Below are positions 1 to 8,487 of a stretch of DNA of 64,000 nt, piece after piece (positions within the stretch are counted from its first letter, which is position 1; each line of letters begins with the position of its first letter). The stretch is from Natrinema ejinorense (GTDB lineage Archaea; Halobacteriota; Halobacteria; Halobacteriales; Natrialbaceae). Location: the NCBI RefSeq assembly GCF_002494345.1, contig NZ_NXNI01000001.1, forward strand, positions 1,612,001 through 1,676,000, written 5' to 3'. The notes under the pieces were generated by a model, which was given only the letters and a program-made list of their open reading frames with translations, did not search any database and was not told the DNA's origin. The position numbers and the translations under genes were made by a program.

Positions 1-788
1 GCATAGTACTCGTGAATCTCATCCTTCGGGACTCGGCCAGTCACGGTCACGCTGTCGGCGATGCCGAGATCGGTCGCCAGCTGCTTCAGATCTTCCTCTA
101 ATGGTCCCCAGCCGACGATCAGCAGGTGGCTATCCGAGAACTGGTCGACTCCCGCCGCCATCGCGCGGATCGCGTCTTTCTGTGATTTCACGGGCACGTA
201 GCGACCGACGTTTAGAAATATCAGCTCATCCTCAAGACCGAGTTCGGATCGCAACTGATCTGGATCGGCAGCCGCCACGTTTTCGGCGAACTTGGGGATG
301 TCAGTCCCGTTATAAATCGTGTACCAATCTGTTCGAACGGGGGACTCGCGAAACGCCTGTGTGATCGCTTCAGTAATACCAACAGTTGCATCGTCCAACC
401 ATCGCGTGTGTCGCTCTAAGAACCGCGTGATCGGATGATAATTATCGGGAAAACTCTGTTGGGTACTTACGATCGTGTCTACGTTTCCGGCTCGGCCAAT
501 CGTTCGCGCGAGTGTCTGTGAGTACGGGAGATGGGCATGGAGTATATCGAACTCATTCTGACGGAAGAACGAAATCATCCGTGCGATCGCTCGAGGGTCG
601 AATTTGAAATCCGCCCCGAAGTTGACGACCTCCGCTCCGGCTTCGGTCAACTTCTCAGTCAAATCCGTATCGCCCTCGATCTGGCAAACGGTAACAGAAA
701 CGCCCTCGTCCATATTCCGGGCGATATCGAGTAGTAAGGTGGGTGCCCCACCCGGAGCAAGTTGGTTGATGAGATAACAGACCTTCAT
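1..788 (-). CDS. Glycosyltransferase family 4, N-terminal ~262 residues (runs off left edge)
   Basis: I read this frame directly on the minus strand from an ATG at 788; it is open to the window edge, so the C-terminus is missing. The start MKVCYLINQLAPGGAP is the glycine-rich donor-fold loop typical of GT-B, GT4-type retaining glycosyltransferases. A later NVGRYVPVKSQKDAI stretch followed by LLIVGWGPLEEDL matches the nucleotide-sugar-binding Rossmann half of the family. It probably adds a sugar from a nucleotide donor to a lipid-linked or surface polysaccharide at the inner membrane face. The neighbouring glycosyltransferase, methyltransferase and flippase genes support this. The donor and acceptor sugars cannot be told from sequence. 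Confidence 0.88.
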   Translation of the reverse strand, partial: MKVCYLINQLAPGGAPTLLLDIARNMDEGVSVTVCQIEGDTDLTEKLTEAGAEVVNFGADFKFDPRAIARMISFFRQNEFDILHAHLPYSQTLARTIGRAGNVDTIVSTQQSFPDNYHPITRFLERHTRWLDDATVGITEAITQAFRESPVRTDWYTIYNGTDIPKFAENVAAADPDQLRSELGLEDELIFLNVGRYVPVKSQKDAIRAMAAGVDQFSDSHLLIVGWGPLEEDLKQLATDLGIADSVTVTGRVPKDEIHEYY

Positions 789-1119
789 TCTCTATGGGTA
801 GGAGTAGTTGCCAGTGATTAAAGAACGTCGGTTAAAGACATGTTGATATGATTGGACAACAACTACAAAAAATATATGCGTAATGGTGAACATGCCAGAT
901 AACTTGGCTTGTTCTAACATCTCAAAACCACCTATGGATCGTTGAAATATTATTGAAGTAGCCAACAACAGATCTCTTCCACAAGAATATGCACTAGTAA
1001 TATCCCACTCATAATTTATTAACTGGCAATAATACATAATCATCCTGCTTTTGTCTGCGGTAAAAAGGTTAATCTAAATAGATAAAGTATTATGTCTCCC
1101 AATACTTGCCTAAGCAAAT
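789..1119. other. AT-rich intergenic stretch
   Basis: This is a 331-base gap between the divergent GT4 and membrane-protein genes. It is markedly AT-rich compared with the backbone and should hold both promoters. Several short AT tracts could be TATA elements, but none is placed clearly enough to assign. I see no convincing gene. Confidence 0.5.
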
Positions 1120-2232
1120 ATGGCGAGTTCTAAATGGAGTGCTCCTCTTATAACCCTTTGTCTGGCTTTACTTTTCCGGTTGATTATGATACCTGCCTCA
1201 CTTCTTCAGATCCATCCTTACGCATCCGATGACGCAATTGGTTTTGCTAAAACTGCTGCTCTAATCGCTACTGAATTCTCACTCTCAACGCCTAGAAGTT
1301 CCACATACGAAATTTGGGGTATATTCCTTGCACCCTTCTGGATTCTTCCCGGTCCAAGTAGTATATATGCTCATATTTTCGTTGCGATACTTGGTGCAAT
1401 CGCAGTTTATAATATCGCTGTTATTGGACAAACGCTCTATTCTCCACATGCTGGTGTTTTGGCAGCTCTCCCGGTTGCAGTTTATCCTAGTATTGTCTTA
1501 ACTCACAGTACTCTCTTACGTGAGGCGGCGATTCTGTTCGGTTTAACAACTGCCGCAAGGCTTCTTATTGCCCGTCCGCCTCAACTTTCACGTCACTGGG
1601 CAGCTATTGGTGCAGTAATAGCAATCATATTCACAACTATACATCGACAAGAAAACCTCCCTGTGTATGGATTAGCAATTCTTAGCGCAGTTACTATGAA
1701 TTACTGGAACCATCGATTCACAAAGACTACCATAGTTTCTTTTTCCATTAGTAGTCTTACCGCTATTCCTTTTCTTGGCCCCATAATCAAACAGATAAAT
1801 AACTTGCGTAGCCATCGTGTTGGTGGTCGAACAAAGTATCTTGGAAGCGTACAATTTGATGGAATTAGCGAGATAATCGTATTCACTTGGATCGGCATCG
1901 GATATTTTCTATTCACCCCATTTCCGTGGATGGTAGAGACTCTCTCGGATGTACCGATAATGTTTGAGTCTTTGCTGTCTTTTTTCTATCTGCTCTTCGC
2001 AATTATTGGGTTTCGGATATTAATAAATCGATCCCCATCAATTACTGTTGGGTTGGCAGTTGGTTTTCTATTTGGAGTATCTCTCTACGGACTAGGAACG
2101 GTAAATTATGGTACAGCGGTTCGCCATCGACCCATGTTTTTATGGGTCATATTCGTATTTGGAGCCGTAGCAATTACATCAATGTTTGACTCAAAATCCC
2201 TTCCATTCTGGTTCACAAAGAGAAACGAATGA
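1120..2232 (+). CDS. Polytopic membrane protein, GT-C/GT39-like glycosyltransferase candidate
   Basis: The 370-residue protein has about nine or ten hydrophobic segments. An acidic pair sits in the first extracytoplasmic loop (HPYASDDAIGFAK, about residues 33-44). The TLLREAAILFGLTTAARLL segment (about 130-150) resembles membrane glycosyltransferases of the GT-C superfamily that use lipid-phosphate sugars. It lies between GT4 and GT2 genes, which suits a role in surface glycan assembly. Base composition is AT-rich and codon use is unlike the backbone, suggesting horizontal transfer. A polymerase-like (Wzy) role is the main alternative. The ATG at 1120 is the only good start. Confidence 0.6.
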   Translation: MASSKWSAPLITLCLALLFRLIMIPASLLQIHPYASDDAIGFAKTAALIATEFSLSTPRSSTYEIWGIFLAPFWILPGPSSIYAHIFVAILGAIAVYNIAVIGQTLYSPHAGVLAALPVAVYPSIVLTHSTLLREAAILFGLTTAARLLIARPPQLSRHWAAIGAVIAIIFTTIHRQENLPVYGLAILSAVTMNYWNHRFTKTTIVSFSISSLTAIPFLGPIIKQINNLRSHRVGGRTKYLGSVQFDGISEIIVFTWIGIGYFLFTPFPWMVETLSDVPIMFESLLSFFYLLFAIIGFRILINRSPSITVGLAVGFLFGVSLYGLGTVNYGTAVRHRPMFLWVIFVFGAVAITSMFDSKSLPFWFTKRNE

Positions 2233-2356
2233 GGATAGTACTGAGATAATATCATATAGGACATGAATTTATTATTATTGGTATGAATGTTATGCTCTTC
2301 CGGGCATTTTGGACCAAATGATTTTATGATAATAGACAACAATTGCAAGATCACAG

Positions 2357-3352
2357 ATGTATAAACATGGATCTCCTATAGTCTCTGTAGTTGTTGGAGC
2401 ATATAATGAAGAAGAGACAATAGCAGATACAATACAAAGTATATTAGGACAGACGTTTTCTGATTTTGAGATACTGGTTGTGGATGATGGGTCGACGGAT
2501 GATACTCAGCGTATTGTTAGAAGTTTTGATGACCAGAGGGTTAATCTGATAGTTAACGAAACTAATATTGGGCTTCCACGATCACTCAATCGAGGAATCT
2601 CCCAAGCCAAAGGAACGTATATCGCACGTATTGACGCAGATGAGCGGTCGCTCCCAACTCGGTTAGAACGACAGGTCAACGTTCTTGAAGTGCGAGAAGA
2701 CGTTCAAGTCGTCGGTTGCTGGTATCAAGTAATTGGCCGAGACGGTGAACGGATCGTCGATATCGAAATTCCAGCGGAACGACCGTTTGACATCGATGAC
2801 TTGTTGAAAGAGGGTCCAGGGATCGCCCACGGTTCTGTAATGATGCGAAAAGAGGCAGTTGACACTGTCGGGAAATATCGAGAACAATTTACGCTAGCTC
2901 AGGACTACGACCTCTGGTTTCGGATGGCAGAAGAGTTTGGCCCGGGCTTTGTCCATGTTGTTCCAGAAGTTCTCTATGAACGTCGGCTATCAGCGGACCA
3001 AATGGCGAAGCGATCGAAGCAGCGGTTATTCACGTCGTTTGCTAAAAGAGGTGCGAGACGTCGCCGTAACGGGAAGAACGAGGACCTAGCAGAATTGGAA
3101 AGGAAAGCACAACAAATGTCGACTCGGAACTTTACCGAGAACGAGCGTGAGTCGATGTATCACTATCTCGCTGGAGTACAATTACTCAGCGGGGGCGATA
3201 ATTCGGCGGCACGACGGCGGTTTTTACTCGCTGTAAAAGCAGCACCGACGAACGTCCGACCTTGGTATCGGCTGTTCTTATCATGTCTCTCCGACGATCG
3301 CCGTAATAAGGTGAAAAACACCGTCCAGACAGTACTAGACCGAAAGGTATAA
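2357..3352 (+). CDS. Glycosyltransferase family 2
   Basis: The 331-residue protein has a GT-A fold. SVVVGAYNEEETI opens the domain, VDDGSTDDTQ (about residues 41-50) is the nucleotide-binding acidic loop, and ARIDADE (about 90-96) is the DxD-type metal site. The acceptor-binding region has HGSVMMRKEAV and QDYDLWFRM, both typical of GT2 enzymes of polysaccharide loci. The C-terminal ~80 residues are basic and helical, with a TPR-like stretch. The first third of the gene is AT-rich like its upstream neighbour; the rest is closer to backbone composition. It most likely extends a lipid-linked glycan on the cytoplasmic side. Confidence 0.88.
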   Translation: MYKHGSPIVSVVVGAYNEEETIADTIQSILGQTFSDFEILVVDDGSTDDTQRIVRSFDDQRVNLIVNETNIGLPRSLNRGISQAKGTYIARIDADERSLPTRLERQVNVLEVREDVQVVGCWYQVIGRDGERIVDIEIPAERPFDIDDLLKEGPGIAHGSVMMRKEAVDTVGKYREQFTLAQDYDLWFRMAEEFGPGFVHVVPEVLYERRLSADQMAKRSKQRLFTSFAKRGARRRRNGKNEDLAELERKAQQMSTRNFTENERESMYHYLAGVQLLSGGDNSAARRRFLLAVKAAPTNVRPWYRLFLSCLSDDRRNKVKNTVQTVLDRKV

Positions 3353-3401
3353 TCGGTGATATATCGACCGTTTCTACGTTGGCGGGTGAAACCTGCTGTG
3401 G

Positions 3402-4118
3402 CTAATTTCTGAACACCATAATATTCTCTACCGGCCACGTCTTCTGTGAAAGACGGGTATTTAGTGAATTGATTATTGCCTTCGAGTCTTCCGGGCAATA
3501 GGTGACTCCACGCTTTTCGAACTTCTCGATCCAATATCGCCGTGGTTTGAGGTTAATATGGTGAGTCCCATATTGGCCCGGCGGTGCAGCAGTGAAGACG
3601 ATCGTACCGTTTTCTCCCGTGGCGGAAACAATGGTATTCACGATGTTGTCGGCGTATATCGGGTGGAGATGTTCGGCCACTTCGATACACGTTACTAGGT
3701 TGTGATCCGATTCGACAGTGATTCCATCCCGTAAGTCTGCCTGCTGTACCGTATCGACCAGTGCGTTATTCACCGCTCGTTGCGACCCCTCAAAGCCTGT
3801 TGTTTCGATCCCTCGATCCTGGAATTTCAGGAGATAATGTCCGATCGCACAACCGATATCCGCGACAGTATCAGGGTCGTACCGTTCGACAAGTTCGTCG
3901 ATTACTGTCTCAGCAACGGTATCGTGAGGCGGACGTGTCCTTTGCAGGAAATACTCTTCTGTATAGATATCGTCTAAATCGTTCAGACGAAATCGATCTA
4001 ACAGTCGGGCATAGGGAAGGCGAGCATAGAATCGAGCCCATCGTTGTCCCATATATAACTGCTTGGCAACCGGTTGCAATGAAGATGGCAAACGGCGGTA
4101 GATCGCAGTGAGCGACAT
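3402..4118 (-). CDS. Class I SAM-dependent methyltransferase
   Basis: The 238-residue protein has a SAM-binding motif I, VADIGCAIGHYLLKF (about residues 80-95), followed by an acidic motif II region (TGFEGSQRAV) and DLVTCIEVAEHL-type motif IV (CIEVAEHLHP). This matches Methyltransf_11/23-type enzymes. In a glycan locus such enzymes often cap or modify a sugar, which is my inference here; the substrate cannot be read. It is followed downstream by the convergent GT2 gene. The ATG at 4118 is preceded by an AT-rich leader. Confidence 0.8.
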   Translation of the reverse strand: MSLTAIYRRLPSSLQPVAKQLYMGQRWARFYARLPYARLLDRFRLNDLDDIYTEEYFLQRTRPPHDTVAETVIDELVERYDPDTVADIGCAIGHYLLKFQDRGIETTGFEGSQRAVNNALVDTVQQADLRDGITVESDHNLVTCIEVAEHLHPIYADNIVNTIVSATGENGTIVFTAAPPGQYGTHHINLKPRRYWIEKFEKRGVTYCPEDSKAIINSLNTRLSQKTWPVENIMVFRN

Positions 4119-4179
4119 ACGGAGTAATATAAGAAAGAAGGTTATACCGTTGTTGGTTAGATGAGTATAGAGAACATCT

Positions 4180-5679
4180 TTAGTCTAGATCGTTCGAATC
4201 AGCCGATTCTGTCAGTAGCCCTATTTCCTGTCGCGATCGGCTGATAATTTGCTCGAACTCGTTCACTCTCAATACTAGCAGTAGAACCGCGTATAAAACG
4301 ATTCCTGAAGGTAGTGCAACAGTAAGAAAGATAAGACCTCTGAAATGAACAGACAGGTACGAAACAGAGAGCCATACTATCATCGATGCGAGAAGGCACT
4401 TGATGGATAGATAATACGGATATTCCCATACCATTATTTTGTTACTTATGAATGTAGTGAGTATGAAATACAGGAGGTAGGAAATCAAGGTTGCGATAGC
4501 CGCTCCCGCAATTCCGTGATAGGGTATCAACAGGACATTCAATAAAAGGTTAGAGACCGCAGCAACGGAGAGAATTATTGGCAACCATCTCGTTTTCTCC
4601 ATTAATTGAATTGGATATGTCGATAATTGGCCAAGGCCATAGAAGAAAGTTCCAAGTACCACCCACGGGATTATGACGGTCGATCCAGAGTATTCGCTAT
4701 CGAGTACAGTCTGAACGAGCTCTGGACCGATAGCTATGAGGCCAAAAGCGGCGGGAAATGCAATTAGAAGATACGCTCTAACTGTCACAGAGATAGATTC
4801 ACTTGCAGCCTCTGATCCATTATTTTCGAAGGTCTTTACGACTTCTGGATACGCTGCAAGAGAGAGTAGCGAAAATATAAAGAAAATAATTCGATAGAAT
4901 ATACTATACCCTGCCGCATACTTTCCGACGGTGACTGAACCAAGAAAAAAGAAAATCAAATAATTATCTGCCAATTCGAGCACTTTCCCACTAAGTTGTG
5001 ATCCAATAAATGGCACGCCGAACTCATACGATTGTTTGAGCTTTTTGAATGAAAAATACTTGGGGGAGTAGTTACCTAATTTGTATAAATGTCTAAGTTC
5101 GATGGCTGACAATAATCCAGTCACCAATATCATTCCGATGAGAGCACCGACAACATCAAACGGGGTGTAGTAAATGAGTGCTGCACCCACTAACAGTTGT
5201 AATACCGTATTTAGACATGTGAAAGTGCTGTATCTAATAATATTATTCTCCACACGCCTAATAGCGGTGAGCAACATGAACAGTCCATTTCCCCCGACTA
5301 TGAATACTCCCAGAAAAAGGGGCAACACCAAACGGGTAGTAAAGTGTCTATCTAGAACCAAGAGGCCCCCAACCCAGATGACAAATAAAACTATATAAAT
5401 GAGGAAGTAGGCGTTAAGTAGCGTCGATAAAAGTGGTCTAATACTATTTTCATTAGATGATTGCTCAAAATATCTGAGTATCGACTGCCTGAGCCACGAA
5501 CTCAGGAATATTATAACGAAGCTTACCGTCGTGAGGACGACTGTATAATCTCCATATTGAGACGGGGTAAGGAGTGTCGTGAACACGAGGACAGTAGCGA
5601 ACTGCGTAACGGCTGGGATAACCTTTGCAGGAAGGTAGCCGAGAACGTCTTTACTGAGTTTCTCTGTAAACGTCGTCAT
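4180..5679 (-). CDS. Polysaccharide/oligosaccharide flippase (Wzx, MATE-like)
   Basis: This 499-residue integral membrane protein has about 14 hydrophobic segments. The opening LGYLPAKVIPAVTQFATVLVFTTLL and the repeated PYGDY-like loop (PSQYGDYTVV) are typical of the polysaccharide biosynthesis (MOP superfamily) flippases. It would move lipid-linked oligosaccharides across the membrane, the role AglR plays in haloarchaeal N-glycosylation. The start overlaps the stop of the upstream alkaline-phosphatase-superfamily gene by one base (TGATG), so the two are translationally coupled. Confidence 0.87.
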   Translation of the reverse strand: MTTFTEKLSKDVLGYLPAKVIPAVTQFATVLVFTTLLTPSQYGDYTVVLTTVSFVIIFLSSWLRQSILRYFEQSSNENSIRPLLSTLLNAYFLIYIVLFVIWVGGLLVLDRHFTTRLVLPLFLGVFIVGGNGLFMLLTAIRRVENNIIRYSTFTCLNTVLQLLVGAALIYYTPFDVVGALIGMILVTGLLSAIELRHLYKLGNYSPKYFSFKKLKQSYEFGVPFIGSQLSGKVLELADNYLIFFFLGSVTVGKYAAGYSIFYRIIFFIFSLLSLAAYPEVVKTFENNGSEAASESISVTVRAYLLIAFPAAFGLIAIGPELVQTVLDSEYSGSTVIIPWVVLGTFFYGLGQLSTYPIQLMEKTRWLPIILSVAAVSNLLLNVLLIPYHGIAGAAIATLISYLLYFILTTFISNKIMVWEYPYYLSIKCLLASMIVWLSVSYLSVHFRGLIFLTVALPSGIVLYAVLLLVLRVNEFEQIISRSRQEIGLLTESADSNDLD

Positions 5680-7193
5680 CAGATGTAGCCGAGATCACGA
5701 AGTGTGTCTTCGACGCCCTCATCGTAGTGCGTCACAGTGCCTATTTTCCCGAACGATTCGACGGTTTCAAACAACTCTTCCTCTAATTTGTCTGAAATAT
5801 CGTTAGCACCGTCCTCGATTGGTTCTTCACCGTCGATATCGACTGTTGCGAGTCTTCGTTCACCAGTCGATTTCACCGTCAATTTCATCCCATCGTTGTC
5901 GTATATCGTTTTGATCTCAAAATCGTATTGATCGTAGTCCGTCTCCGGGTACTTTTGCATAATTCGTTTGATTCCGTCGAATGGTGATCCGAGATATTCT
6001 GCAATAGCGTACTCTCGACCGGGATCATCACTATGACGAGGAAGCAGTGTGGAATCCTGACCAAGAAGGCTATCTAACTCAATAGAAACCCCACTCGTCT
6101 CTAGAATCGTTGGGAATAGGTCGTGGGTTTGAACCAAGCTATCCACAGTAACGAAATCAGTCGACTTCGGATAGGAAATTAGGAGGGGAACACGGACCAC
6201 CGCATCGTTAAGTGCGAGCGAATGGCCCATTTGACCAAAATCACCGAGGTTTTCGCCATGATCTCCGACGACGATGAACATCGTGTTCTCTAGCAGGTCC
6301 CGTTCCGAAAGTTCGCGATAGAGTTTACCGATCAAGTAATCAGTATGGCGAATCGTCCCATCGTAAAATGACTGGAGGAGCGCGAAGTCCTCTTCGGACA
6401 TCTCGACGGCCTTCGCATAATTATAGAGGCGCGGGTCTTGATTAACATCCGAATAGTCGACATCACTGTGTTTTGTTGGGGCAACAGACAAGAAATGTTC
6501 CTTCGGTGGGAGATATTTGAGATGAGTTTCCATGAAATTTAGATATGTGAAAAATGGCTCATTTCCGCTCTCCATGATGTCAACTAACTTTTTAACGTTT
6601 CCCTCACTTCCTTTGGGAGTTCGTCGTCGTTCGCCGACGATATCCCCGTTCGTCTGACTCACGGCAAACTTGTAACCTAAATTAGCGACATCTCGGAAAG
6701 AGCCTTCGTTGCGAACGAATTCGATGATATCAGAGAGAAACGTCGTGCTGAATCCATTTTCCGCGAACGAACTCTTCACTGATCCATACTTCGTATTGGT
6801 CGGGAACAGGCGGGTTGTAATATACGTTTCGTCAAACCCGTCATTTAACCCATTATTCGATGCGAGTAGGTGATTTGCAGTGATGCAGTATGTCTTATAT
6901 CCTTCTCGCTGGAGTAATTCAGGTAGCGTATTCAGATCGGAGCGAATTGAGGGAGAACTCCGAGTAGCGTGATGCTTTGACGTATATACTCCGGTGAACA
7001 TAGATGCATGCGAGGGTACCGTCCACGGCGCTGTGGCTATCGCATTCGTATAGAGCGTTGATTCCGAAGCAATTTGCTCGAGGTTTGGTGACGTTGGCCT
7101 GTCGTACCCATAAGCAGAAAAGTTTCGAGCTCGAGCAGCATCAGAGACGAGAAATATCACGTTAGGTGATTGACTCTCGGAATCAGTCGGCAT
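5679..7193 (-). CDS. 'Sulfatase'-type alkaline phosphatase superfamily enzyme with Thr at the nucleophile position
   Basis: The protein has about 504 residues from the ATG at 7193; a GTG at 7235 would add 14. It opens with PNVIFLVSDAARARNFS, the metal-binding N-terminus of the superfamily, and has VVGDHGENLGDFG (about residue 300), the second metal site. At the nucleophile position, canonical sulfatases have C/S-x-P-S-R, but here the motif reads TVPSHASMFTG. Thr there is typical of phosphoglycerol or phosphoethanolamine transferases and some uncharacterised hydrolases. It may therefore modify or cleave a phospho- or sulfo-group on the surface glycan. It is translationally coupled to the flippase downstream. 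Confidence 0.82.
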   Translation of the reverse strand: MPTDSESQSPNVIFLVSDAARARNFSAYGYDRPTSPNLEQIASESTLYTNAIATAPWTVPSHASMFTGVYTSKHHATRSSPSIRSDLNTLPELLQREGYKTYCITANHLLASNNGLNDGFDETYITTRLFPTNTKYGSVKSSFAENGFSTTFLSDIIEFVRNEGSFRDVANLGYKFAVSQTNGDIVGERRRTPKGSEGNVKKLVDIMESGNEPFFTYLNFMETHLKYLPPKEHFLSVAPTKHSDVDYSDVNQDPRLYNYAKAVEMSEEDFALLQSFYDGTIRHTDYLIGKLYRELSERDLLENTMFIVVGDHGENLGDFGQMGHSLALNDAVVRVPLLISYPKSTDFVTVDSLVQTHDLFPTILETSGVSIELDSLLGQDSTLLPRHSDDPGREYAIAEYLGSPFDGIKRIMQKYPETDYDQYDFEIKTIYDNDGMKLTVKSTGERRLATVDIDGEEPIEDGANDISDKLEEELFETVESFGKIGTVTHYDEGVEDTLRDLGYI

Positions 7194-7262
7194 AGACGGT
7201 ATCTGGCACAAACGTCGTATTATTCTTTCGTTCACGAATAGGGCGTACGACGAATCCGCAGG

Positions 7263-7274
7263 GGTATATAAACC
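7263..7274 (-). promoter_or_regulatory. TATA box of the sulfatase-flippase operon
   Basis: On the minus strand the sequence reads TTTATATA at 7272-7265, the haloarchaeal TATA consensus. The usual ~27-base distance puts transcription start near 7242. That would give a near-leaderless transcript for the GTG at 7235 and a ~49-base leader for the ATG at 7193, so the promoter does not decide the start. Confidence 0.5.
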
Positions 7275-7358
7275 TATTATACTTACTCTAAGTTCGTTCT
7301 AATAACTTCTAGTTTAATTTCATGGAGTTAACTATCGAGGTGGGTTTTCAGAATTCGA

Positions 7359-7640
7359 TCAAGAGTCGGTCCGCTCGAGATCACTCGTATCAAGTTTTCC
7401 CTCGAGATACGCTCTTCCTTTCGAACTCACCTGATAGTATCCCGCCTCGTCGACTTTCTCGATTAGCCCATTAGCTTCGAGCACTCGAAGTCGCTGTCGA
7501 ACCGTCGAATACCCGATCTCGTGGCCGTGTCGATTCAGATTTCGGTAGAGAGGTTTCGCAGGGAGCTCGAGGTCGTGCTCCTCGAGAAACTCGAGAACGA
7601 GACCGTCTTTCAGAGACATCCACTCCGGACGGGGTCGCAT
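7359..7640 (-). CDS. Small winged-helix DNA-binding protein (PhiH1-repressor/MarR-like)
   Basis: The 93-residue protein opens with RPRPEWMSLKDGLVLEFLEEH, the hallmark N-terminus of a large family of small haloarchaeal winged-helix regulators. The recognition helix lies in IGYSTVRQRLRVLEANGLIEK, and the wing in AGYYQVSSKGRAYLEG. It should bind DNA as a local repressor; the target is unknown. It stands alone between the glycan locus and the next backbone genes. Confidence 0.82.
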   Translation of the reverse strand: MRPRPEWMSLKDGLVLEFLEEHDLELPAKPLYRNLNRHGHEIGYSTVRQRLRVLEANGLIEKVDEAGYYQVSSKGRAYLEGKLDTSDLERTDS

Positions 7641-7869
7641 TCGACGCTGTTGTCCCGCTGACGAGCATTAACTTGGGTTGGTTTCTGCATTGAGTAGTCC
7701 ACTCAGTGTCCAAATGTAGCGGAAATACGCTAATCTATAAGTGTGCGGAATTTGTTGGTGAAATATACGGAAGCAAAAGTACGAATTCGCCGCTCACGAG
7801 TTCGGAAGTAGCGGACCGGTGTTAGCCCACCAGTCCGCGAGAAGCTCCCGTAACATCCCTACGGAAGCC

Positions 7870-8256
7870 ATGTCCAACGACGAGATACGGGGTAAAGAAA
7901 GCCCCGACCGGCAGGATGAATCGGCCCACTCGAGCAGCTATCGGTCCCTTCTCGAGTCGATCGACACCGATACCACCACGTTGCTCGAGGCGATCACCGA
8001 CGACGAGACGCTCGAGTCGGACGCTCGACTGGCGGCGAAGCGCCACTGTCGGGAGCTTCGGGCGGAACTCGAGTGTCTGCACCGGTACCTCCCCGAGACC
8101 GGGAGCGCATACGCGGACGACGGTCGGGCGAACGCGATCACGACGGTCAGCGGGCCGTTCGAGGCAGCCCGCGAGGCGTTCCGTCGACGCGAGGGCGACA
8201 GCCCGAAACGCGACGACGACCGAACCGACGAGACGGGCGGCGAAAGCAAAAACTGA
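7870..8256 (+). CDS. Haloarchaeal hypothetical protein, acidic helical
   Basis: From the ATG at 7870 the protein has 128 residues. Strong G/C bias in the third codon positions supports a real gene; an upstream in-frame ATG/GTG would add low-quality residues. It is very acidic and mostly helical (SYRSLLESIDTDTTTLLEAITDDETLESDARLAAKRHCREL), with a disordered charged tail. I recognise no domain. It may be an intracellular helical-bundle protein, but no function can be given. Confidence 0.65.
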   Translation: MSNDEIRGKESPDRQDESAHSSSYRSLLESIDTDTTTLLEAITDDETLESDARLAAKRHCRELRAELECLHRYLPETGSAYADDGRANAITTVSGPFEAAREAFRRREGDSPKRDDDRTDETGGESKN

Positions 8257-8487
8257 GCAGTTCGGGGCGGACCCCTGCCTCGCGACTGCCGAGTCCGACG
8301 AACCCCACATCCCTCGAGAGTACCCTGCTCGAGACGCTCCTCGCGGAAGTCAGAGCCCGCCGTGTCGAAACCGATCGGCTCACGACCCGCCTCGACGATC
8401 CCTTCGAGAAAGAGAGGATGCGAACCAGCCCTCGAAGGAGTGAGTCCCCTCGGACAGCGATACACCGTCACGAGACGAACGGGCCGT

